NCBI GenBank assembly: GCA_023135995.1
Contig: JAGLRY010000453.1
Span: 1-5,223 of the forward strand
DNA from: Candidatus Aminicenantota bacterium
GTDB taxonomy: Bacteria; Acidobacteriota; Aminicenantia; Aminicenantales; Aminicenantaceae
Direction of reading: 5' to 3'
DNA: 5,223 nucleotides
A model generated the notes under the pieces. That model worked only from the letters and a program-made list of their open reading frames with translations. It had not been told where the DNA came from and searched no databases. A program made the position numbers and the translations under genes. Positions 1-4,818 of the stretch are shown here, one piece after another. The first letter of the stretch is position 1. Each line of letters starts with the position of its first letter.

Positions 1-1017
1 GACCACATGGACCCTATCCTGGAGATCTGTGCCGAACAGAACGATATATTTGCCGCTCCTTATGATGGTGAGCGCAAGAATCCGTATCTCATCAGGTGGC
101 CTGCCGGCGAAGATCTCTTTTATGACATCTCCTTCTGCATTTCTCATGATCTCCTGAGCCTCGATATCAAGGATCTTCTCCAGTGCTTTTCTCAATCGTC
201 TACGATGGTCTTTAAGCTCAGCTATCATTTTATCGATTGACCCTACAAGTTCTCCCTCTCCCACATTGAACTTGACTGCCACCTCTCGAATGATCCTGTT
301 TTTGATCCCATAATCGACGAGAGCCCGACGGCCACATACAAACTCGAACCTCAAGTTATTCCGGATCCTCTCCCATTTGAGGATCTTGATCAAACCGATC
401 TCTCCCGTTTTGTTCGGATGGGTTCCCCCACAAGCAGAATAATCAAAATCAGAAATTTGTACCACACGGATGTGCCCTTTTTTCTGCGGAGGCTTGCGGA
501 GGGGGACTTTTTCGATCATCTCTTCAGGAGTGATGTACGTGCAGATCTCCTCATCCTGAAACACGATCTCATTGGCTAAGGTCTCCACCTTTTCGACCTC
601 ATCTTCCATGATATCTCTCTTATCGATCTCGACCGTTGATGCTCTCAAACCGAGACGGAAGGAGAGGGTTTTCGCATCGAAAAGTGTGTCGAAGCATTGA
701 GAAAGAATATGCTGACCGGAATGCTGCTGCATATGGTCAAAACGCGTTTCCCACTCAATGACGCCGTTGACTTCGTCCGATTCGACTTCGCTCTGCATGA
801 CGTGCAGGATCTGTGCATCTTTCTCTAAAACAGCCAGAACCTCCACACCGTTAATCCTACCTTTATCCGCAGGCTGCCCTCCAGATTCCGGGTAGAAACA
901 CGTCTGGTCAAGGATCAGAACCGGTCCCTGTTCATGCTTTTCCCGTCCGATGACGTGCGCTTTGAACTCGACCTGATAAGGATTGTCAAAATAGAGCTGC
1001 TTCGTTCCTTGTTTCAT
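1..1017 (-). CDS. alaX: AlaX-type alanyl-tRNA editing protein, long form (C-terminus cut by window edge)
   Basis: I translated this frame directly; it stays open from the ATG at 1017 to base 1 and gives 339 residues with no stop. The product resembles the editing half of alanyl-tRNA synthetase without the aminoacylation domain. Residues 41-51 carry the FYPESGGQPAD motif. The zinc/catalytic residues are present: H95 and H99 in HMQQHSGQHIL, and C196 and H200 in SACGGTH. Residues about 256-293 are charged and probably coiled-coil, and a DHHA1-like segment starts near 310 and runs off the edge. Known AlaX proteins hydrolyse Ser- or Gly-tRNA(Ala) in the cytoplasm. Long-form members have about 400 residues, so I infer that some 50-60 are missing here. 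The start is supported by a Shine-Dalgarno sequence (AAGGGGTG, 1024-1031) and an in-frame TAA five codons upstream. It lies 34 bases downstream of rnhC, probably in one transcript. Confidence 0.93.
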   Translation of the reverse strand, partial: MKQGTKQLYFDNPYQVEFKAHVIGREKHEQGPVLILDQTCFYPESGGQPADKGRINGVEVLAVLEKDAQILHVMQSEVESDEVNGVIEWETRFDHMQQHSGQHILSQCFDTLFDAKTLSFRLGLRASTVEIDKRDIMEDEVEKVETLANEIVFQDEEICTYITPEEMIEKVPLRKPPQKKGHIRVVQISDFDYSACGGTHPNKTGEIGLIKILKWERIRNNLRFEFVCGRRALVDYGIKNRIIREVAVKFNVGEGELVGSIDKMIAELKDHRRRLRKALEKILDIEAQEIMRNAEGDVIKEIFAGRPPDEIRILALTIIRSGKYIVLFGTDLQDRVHVV

Positions 1018-1023
1018 TCGCTT

Positions 1024-1031
1024 CACCCCTT
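1024..1031 (-). promoter_or_regulatory. Ribosome binding site of alaX
   Basis: AAGGGGTG on the minus strand lies 6 bases before the ATG at 1017. It fixes the start in the short rnhC-alaX gap. A GTG three codons upstream falls inside this motif and is therefore an unlikely start. Confidence 0.7.
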
Positions 1032-1051
1032 AACCATGAAAAGTAAAACGT

Positions 1052-1726
1052 TTATTTTTTGTTGTTTACGACAGAAAGGATCCGGCCAGTGATCTTGAAG
1101 TGTTTTTTGGCCACTTTATCCAAGATCCCGATCCCATGCTTTTGGATAAGCTCTACTCCAACCTCTTCTGTCTTCGCCGAAGCCCCCTTGGGAAGATCGA
1201 TTCCCACATCCTGAGATAGGAAATAGAGACGATTTAAGAATTCGGCCCGAGCCAGGATCGAGGCCGCAGCCACAGCCAGATCTTCTTCAGCCTTGGGTCT
1301 CTGGATCAGCTCGATATTCCGGCCCTTTGTCATCAATGCATTCAAAACAAACGCCTTATCCCCAAATTGGTCAGTGATAGCAAGAGTACAGGGGACTTCT
1401 TCGAGCAAGTTCTCAATGGCACGAGAATGGGCCCAAGCAAGTAATCGGTTGAGATTCCTGAGCTTCTCGTACAGCTCGTTGTACTTTTCCGGACCGATGG
1501 CCACAATAGTGTGCGTGTATCCTTTCCTGACCAAGTCGGATAATTTTCTCACGCGATTATCAGATATTTTTTTACTGTCCCTGATCCCCAACTCCAGGAG
1601 AACCTCCTCCTGCCCTTCTGGGAGGAAAAATCCGGCAACAGTCAAAGGCCCATAATAATCGCCTTTTCCCGACTCATCTGTTCCGATATGACCTCTGGCT
1701 TCTGCGAACAAGCCTGATTGTCTCAT
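1052..1726 (-). CDS. rnhC: Ribonuclease HIII, catalytic domain only
   Basis: This 224-residue protein is an RNase HIII, which cuts the RNA strand of RNA/DNA hybrids in the cytoplasm. The diagnostic GTDESGKGDYYGPL motif is at residues 15-28 and supplies acidic residues D17 and E18. DSKK follows at 50-53 and ITDQFG with D119 at 117-122. AEEDLAVAAASILAR at 146-160 contains D149, whose spacing from D119 fits the fourth carboxylate of characterised enzymes. LPKGAS and VAKKHFK are typical of the HIII C-terminal part. Bacillus-type enzymes have about 310 residues, with an N-terminal TBP-like domain of roughly 80 that binds the hybrid. Here the catalytic motif begins at residue 15, so that domain is absent. 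An in-frame TAA five codons upstream excludes an extension. A GGAGA ribosome site at 1731-1735 supports the start. It is probably co-transcribed with alaX. Confidence 0.94.
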   Translation of the reverse strand: MRQSGLFAEARGHIGTDESGKGDYYGPLTVAGFFLPEGQEEVLLELGIRDSKKISDNRVRKLSDLVRKGYTHTIVAIGPEKYNELYEKLRNLNRLLAWAHSRAIENLLEEVPCTLAITDQFGDKAFVLNALMTKGRNIELIQRPKAEEDLAVAAASILARAEFLNRLYFLSQDVGIDLPKGASAKTEEVGVELIQKHGIGILDKVAKKHFKITGRILSVVNNKK

Positions 1727-1730
1727 ATTT

Positions 1731-1735
1731 TCTCC
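1731..1735 (-). promoter_or_regulatory. Ribosome binding site of rnhC
   Basis: GGAGA on the minus strand lies 4 bases before the ATG at 1726. Together with the in-frame TAA five codons upstream, it makes this the only credible start and so confirms the short N-terminus. Confidence 0.65.
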
Positions 1736-1780
1736 GTAAGCTTATCCAACCTGAATTATTCATAAAAAATGTCGATATGT

Positions 1781-1789
1781 ATCATAACA
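1781..1789 (-). promoter_or_regulatory. Candidate extended -10 promoter box for rnhC-alaX
   Basis: The minus strand reads TGTTATGAT, an extended -10 (TGn plus TATGAT). The only -35 candidate at 17-base spacing is the poor TAAAGT at 1804-1809. Transcription would start near 1774, giving a leader of about 48 bases before the rnhC ATG. This is a sequence match only; the surrounding DNA is AT-rich and chance matches are common. Confidence 0.35.
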
Positions 1790-1863
1790 AACGCAATTTC
1801 AGAACTTTACATTGTTTTTTCGGTATTCTCGTTTGGGCATATATTTCCCATGATATTTTCATA

Positions 1864-1869
1864 TATAAT
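1864..1869 (+). promoter_or_regulatory. Candidate -10 box pointing into the hairpin-rich region
   Basis: A perfect TATAAT hexamer sits on the plus strand in AT-rich DNA. I see no good -35 at 16-18 bases; TTGGGC at 1833-1838 is too far away. If active, it would transcribe rightward into the structured segment at 1893-2013, divergently from rnhC. Confidence 0.22.
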
Positions 1870-1892
1870 CGACATTTTTTACACTACGGGCG

Positions 1893-2013
1893 AGCCGATC
1901 TCACTACAGAGCCTTCGTTGTAGCCCGGGTTAGGTTGGGTCGGCTTGCAGTAGTTCACTACAGCTTCGTGGGCCACTGCCTCAACCTTATTGTAAGGGTG
2001 GGGTGGGTTGGCC
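1893..2013. repeat. GC-rich region of three successive hairpins
   Basis: Three foldable blocks follow one another. The first pairs AGCCGA (1893-1898) with TCGGCT (1940-1945), with an inner CTACA/TGTAG stem (1904-1908 and 1919-1923). The second is a short stem at 1947-1964 built on GTAG/CTAC. The third pairs GGCCA (1971-1975) with TGGCC (2009-2013) around an inner CCTTA-TTG-TAAGG stem (1985-1997). No T-run follows the last stem, so it is not a standard intrinsic terminator. It could be a REP-like or mobile-element core, or part of an untranslated RNA. Confidence 0.5.
1901..2011 (+). repeat. Imperfect two-copy internal direct repeat
   Basis: TCACTACAG occurs at 1901-1909 and 1955-1963, each followed within a few bases by CTTCGT (1913-1918 and 1964-1969). 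Further along, GGTTGGGTCGGC (1933-1944) resembles GGGTGGGTTGGC (2000-2011) at 10 of 12 positions. The segment therefore looks like a unit duplicated once and then diverged, as in repeat-derived non-coding elements. Confidence 0.45.
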
Positions 2014-2036
2014 TCGACTCGTGAATAATCCAGGCT

Positions 2037-2206
2037 AATCATTACAGCCATAGTTTTACAATTTCCCAACATTTAATCAAGAGCTATGCTAAGCATTTCC
2101 CAAATCGAGATGGACTGAATACCTCTTTGCGATATTTGGTGATCAGATTGTGTGGTGGAGAAAACCGTGAGAAGGCACTCATTCTGAATTTGGAAATGCA
2201 TCCGGA
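2037..2206. other. Intergenic stretch with no supported gene
   Basis: This stretch lies between the inverted-repeat element and the CoA-transferase remnant. It holds a small palindrome (ATGCTAAGCAT) near 2086-2096 and one weak 4-base stem near 2169-2182. I see no intrinsic terminator with a T-run, no RNA gene and no convincing ribosome site. Two short minus-strand frames (for example 2073-2201, 42 codons) have no recognisable product. Confidence 0.5.
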
Positions 2207-2404
2207 CTATTGGATGAGGTGTCGGATCTTCGCCTCTTGGATGAGGTCATCTTTAAAATTTGGGTGTGCGATGTCGATGAGGGCTCTCGTTCGTTCTTGG
2301 AGGTTTTTTCCATGAAGGAAGGCAACACCAAATTCCGTCACCACATACTTCACATCCGCGCGCGTCGTCACGACACCCGCCCCTTTCTTGAGGTAAGGTC
2401 TAAC
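2207..2404 (-). pseudogene. C-terminal remnant of an acetyl-CoA hydrolase/4-hydroxybutyrate CoA-transferase gene
   Basis: Translating the minus strand after the nfnB stop gives a frame with no ATG that is open to the TAG at 2207-2209. From about 2398 it reads PYLKKGAGVVTTRADVKYV, then VTEFGVAFLHGKN, LQERTRALIDIAHP and a lysine-rich end. This matches the conserved C-terminal domain of the acetyl-CoA hydrolase/transferase family, which moves CoA between acyl-CoA and acetate or similar acids. Family members have about 430 or more residues; only about 64 remain. The N-terminal domain and the catalytic glutamate region are missing, and the start is replaced by the end of nfnB. The natural C-terminus appears present, so this is a 5' deletion or rearrangement product, not expressed as an enzyme. 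An 11-base direct repeat (2210-2220 and 2237-2247) repeats the LIQ codons near its end. Confidence 0.82.
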
Positions 2405-2440
2405 CTTTTTCGTTTCGTGAAATGCGAGAAGGAAAACGTG

Positions 2441-3958
2441 TTATCGTTTGCGCTTTTTTGCTTTTTTCGAACGAAGGTATTTATCCATCTCAGTGGCAGC
2501 TATCCGTGCATCACCCATCGCCAGGATGACCGTGGCGCCACCTCGGATGATATCTCCACCGGCATAGACCCCTTCCATATTCGTCGCCATGGTTTCCCAG
2601 TCCACTTCGACATTGCCCCATTTACCCACTTTGAGCCCTGGAGTGGTCTGGCCGATCAGAGGATTCGAGCTGTTGCCGATGGCCACAACGACCAGGTCGA
2701 CCTCCATGATGAATTCCGACCCCTCGATCGGAACTGGGCGTCGTCTCCCTGAATCATCGGGCTCTCCAAGCTCCATACGGAGGCACTCCATAGCTTTGAG
2801 ATGACCTTTATCATCGCCGATGAATCGTATCGGTGTCGTCAAGAAATGGAATTCTATGCCTTCTTCTTCGGCATGATGGACTTCCTCCGCACGAGCTGGC
2901 ATCTCTGCCCTGGACCTGCGGTAGACACAGGCAGAAAATTTTGCACCCAGCCTCTTCGCTGTCCTCACAGAATCCATGGCCACATTGCCTCCTCCCAAAA
3001 CAGCGGCTCTCTTCGCCAAGTAGACCGGTGTATCATAGACAGGAAAATCATAGGCCCGCATCAGATTCACGCGTGTGAGATATTCGTTCGCCGAATACAC
3101 TCCCACAAGGTTCTCCCCCGGGATCCGCATGAAATTCGGCAGTCCAGCTCCAGTCCCGATGAAGAAGACCTCATACCCTTCTTTCTTCAGATCATCGATC
3201 GTGGCTGTCAATCCCACAACAAAATTGGTCTTCAGTTCAACCCCGAGGTTTTGCAGGTAATCGACTTCTGCACTCAAGATCTTCTTTGGAAGCCGGAACT
3301 CAGGGATGCCATAAACCAGCACTCCACCGGCCACATGAAGAGCTTCGAATATCGTCACGTCATGGCCTTTCAAAGCCAGATCTCCGGCTACGGTCAAACC
3401 CGCAGGACCAGCTCCCAATACAGCCACTTTATGTCCGGTCGAAGGCGGGAGCTTCGGGATATGAACATCCCCTGTGTTTCTCTCATAATCGGCAATAAAC
3501 CGCTCCAGGTTCCCGATGGCTACAGGAACACCAGTCGCCTTCATCAGATTGCACACCACCTCACACTGCGTTTCTTGTGGACACACACGTCCGCAGATAG
3601 CGGGGAGGACATTGGTCTCCTTTAACTTCCGCACACTCTGTTCATAATCCCCAATTTCCAGAAGTTTGACGAACGTAGGAATATCGATTCCCACAGGACA
3701 ACCCATAACACACTGAGGATTGGCACAATCCAAACACCTCTTGGCTTCTTCCCTGGCCCATTTCTCAGTCAAACCGAGATTGACTTCTGAGAAATCCTTG
3801 TTCCGCTCCTCGGGATCTCTTTCCGGCATCTTCTGTCGCGGAAGTTTCATCCTCTCTTTCACAGGAAATGACTTCCGCAATTCTTTGCGCCAATCTTCAT
3901 TGAATCTTGCACGAAGTTTTCCTTTAAGCTCAGGGGGCATCTCTTTTTTTTCTGCCAT
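2441..3958 (-). CDS. nfnB: NfnB/GltA-type FAD and [4Fe-4S] NADPH oxidoreductase (annotated in many genomes as glutamate synthase small subunit)
   Basis: The 505 residues have the layout of NfnB, SudA and the glutamate synthase small subunit. Eight cysteines bind two [4Fe-4S] clusters: C75, C78, C83 and C87 in RCLDCANPQCVMGCPVGID, and C122, C126, C132 and C136 in CGRVCPQETQCE and after. One cluster of characterised NfnB proteins uses a glutamate ligand. An FAD Rossmann motif GAGPAG is at 182-187, an NADPH motif GGGNVAMD at 322-329, YRRSRAEMPAR at 346-356 and the second FAD motif GGD at 467-469. In NfnAB this subunit exchanges electrons among NADPH, ferredoxin and the NfnA flavin. Typical members have about 465-475 residues; this one has about 35 extra at the N-terminus and a very basic tail (RSKKAKKRKR). 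The ribosome site is weak (AAAGAG), and the gene follows the NfnA-like gene by 26 bases. No glutamate synthase large subunit is in view, so a glutamate synthase role is less likely. Confidence 0.92.
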   Translation of the reverse strand: MAEKKEMPPELKGKLRARFNEDWRKELRKSFPVKERMKLPRQKMPERDPEERNKDFSEVNLGLTEKWAREEAKRCLDCANPQCVMGCPVGIDIPTFVKLLEIGDYEQSVRKLKETNVLPAICGRVCPQETQCEVVCNLMKATGVPVAIGNLERFIADYERNTGDVHIPKLPPSTGHKVAVLGAGPAGLTVAGDLALKGHDVTIFEALHVAGGVLVYGIPEFRLPKKILSAEVDYLQNLGVELKTNFVVGLTATIDDLKKEGYEVFFIGTGAGLPNFMRIPGENLVGVYSANEYLTRVNLMRAYDFPVYDTPVYLAKRAAVLGGGNVAMDSVRTAKRLGAKFSACVYRRSRAEMPARAEEVHHAEEEGIEFHFLTTPIRFIGDDKGHLKAMECLRMELGEPDDSGRRRPVPIEGSEFIMEVDLVVVAIGNSSNPLIGQTTPGLKVGKWGNVEVDWETMATNMEGVYAGGDIIRGGATVILAMGDARIAATEMDKYLRSKKAKKRKR

Positions 3959-3984
3959 TTTGCACTCTTTCTAATCTATTGCTT

Positions 3985-4818
3985 TTAGGGAAAATTCTTC
4001 TTTTCCCAGTAGCATAAAGACTCGATCTCATCCTCAAAATAGGACTTTCTTCGGATAAACAATTCCTCCCAATCAACCAGATGACCGTCAAAGTCTGGGC
4101 CATCGACACATGCGAATTTTGTCCTGCCATCCACAGTGACGCGGCAGGCTCCGCACATTCCCGTGCCATCGACCATGATGGGATTGAGGCTGACCAGAGT
4201 TTTCACTCCTAAAGGCTTTGTGGCCTCGGAACAGGTGTACATCAGATATGTGCAGCCGATGGAAATGACCCGGTCGATCTTTCCTTCCTTCTTGACTACA
4301 CTTTCAAGAGTCTTAGGGATGAACTCTTTACAGTCATAATAGCCATCCCTAGATGAAACATAAAACTCATCACTCACAGATCTGAGTTTATCCTCCCAAT
4401 AGAGGAGAAAATTTGCCTTGACATCCAGGACTGTGATCACTGTGTTTCCTGCCTCTTTCATAGCCCGGGCGATCGGATAAATGGCTGCAATACCGAAACA
4501 TCCTCCGGCACAGAGAATCTTTCCGAATTTCTCGATCTCTGATGGACGTCCCAGGGGCCCGACAAAAACCGGGACTTCATCCCCAGCTTCAAGAAGAGAC
4601 AATTTGTGTGTCGAGGTTCCGACGACTAGAAATACCGAAGTGACCGATCCTTTTTCTGTATCCCAATCGGCAATCGTTAAAGGAATCCTTTCACCAAAAT
4701 TATCTGCCATGACGATCACGAATTGACCGGGCTTGCATTTTTTTGCAATCTGAGGATCTTCGATTTCGATGAGATGAATATTCGGGACCAAGCGTTCTCT
4801 TTTTAGGATCTTTGCCAT
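3985..4818 (-). CDS. nfnA: NfnA-like FAD/[2Fe-2S] reductase subunit (PyrK/SudB family), divergent
   Basis: The 277-residue protein belongs to the ferredoxin reductase-like family of NfnA, SudB and PyrK. The start fits the family (MAKILKRERLVPNI, then KPGQFVIVMAD at 29-39). ERIPLT at 43-48 is the flavin-binding signature. The [2Fe-2S] site is at D217, C222, C225 and C237, within NPIMVDGTGMCGACRV and FACVDGPDFDGHLVDW. PyrK has Cys where NfnA has Asp, so this favours the NfnA group. In NfnAB this subunit handles NAD(H) and passes electrons to NfnB. The usual GGGVGIAP loop is GGCFGIAA (105-112), and the stretch that normally reads like GARTKDLLILE is LDVKANFLLYWE (131-142), so pyridine nucleotide use may be changed. 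The start codon overlaps the stop of the upstream molybdopterin gene, and AGAGGA at 4824-4829 is its ribosome site. Confidence 0.88.
   Translation of the reverse strand: MAKILKRERLVPNIHLIEIEDPQIAKKCKPGQFVIVMADNFGERIPLTIADWDTEKGSVTSVFLVVGTSTHKLSLLEAGDEVPVFVGPLGRPSEIEKFGKILCAGGCFGIAAIYPIARAMKEAGNTVITVLDVKANFLLYWEDKLRSVSDEFYVSSRDGYYDCKEFIPKTLESVVKKEGKIDRVISIGCTYLMYTCSEATKPLGVKTLVSLNPIMVDGTGMCGACRVTVDGRTKFACVDGPDFDGHLVDWEELFIRRKSYFEDEIESLCYWEKKNFP

Larger units (their letters stand above)
1763..1881. repeat. Perfect 14-base inverted repeat flanking an AT-rich spacer
   Basis: TAAAAAATGTCGAT at 1763-1776 is matched exactly by its reverse complement ATCGACATTTTTTA at 1868-1881, with 91 AT-rich bases between. 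The left arm lies over the predicted rnhC transcription start, and the right arm overlaps the plus-strand TATAAT. This could be a pair of operator sites or the ends of a small element. No function is shown by the sequence alone. Confidence 0.6.
1748..2036. mobile_element. MITE-like element bounded by imperfect terminal inverted repeats (tentative)
   Basis: AACCTGAATTATTCATAA at 1748-1765 and the reverse complement of 2019-2036 (AGCCTGGATTATTCACGA) agree at 14 of 18 positions, with a CCTGRATTATTCA core. They enclose about 290 bases without a coding gene but with internal repeats and hairpins, as in small non-autonomous elements. I see no clear target-site duplication and no transposase fragment. 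The call rests on the inverted ends and the odd composition. If correct, the element ends about 20 bases before the rnhC start codon and supplies its promoter region. Confidence 0.4.

Noticed and set aside
7..240. 77-codon plus-strand open frame
   Set aside because: It is antisense to the well-supported alaX frame.
1893..2013. CRISPR array or tandem repeat array
   Set aside because: There are only two diverged copies with unequal spacing and no regular spacers.
1884..2072. 62-codon minus-strand open frame in the hairpin-rich repeat region
   Set aside because: It has no ribosome site, runs through direct and inverted repeats and has no domain; it is best explained as a chance frame in repeat DNA.
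2165..2190. Intrinsic terminator after the remnant
   Set aside because: Only a 4-base stem (TGAG/CTCA) with a short interrupted T-run is present; too weak to call.
2073..2201. 42-codon minus-strand open frame after the CoA-transferase remnant
   Set aside because: There is no ribosome site and no recognisable motif; a second frame is equally open here, so openness is uninformative.
2127..2315. 62-codon plus-strand open frame
   Set aside because: It lies antisense to the CoA-transferase remnant, whose minus-strand frame has a clear family match.
2210..2752. 180-codon plus-strand open frame
   Set aside because: It overlaps the remnant and the nfnB 3' end in antisense and shows no domain.
2801..3625. 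274-codon plus-strand open frame
   Set aside because: It is antisense to nfnB, where the minus strand shows cofactor motifs throughout; the plus product is low in recognisable structure.
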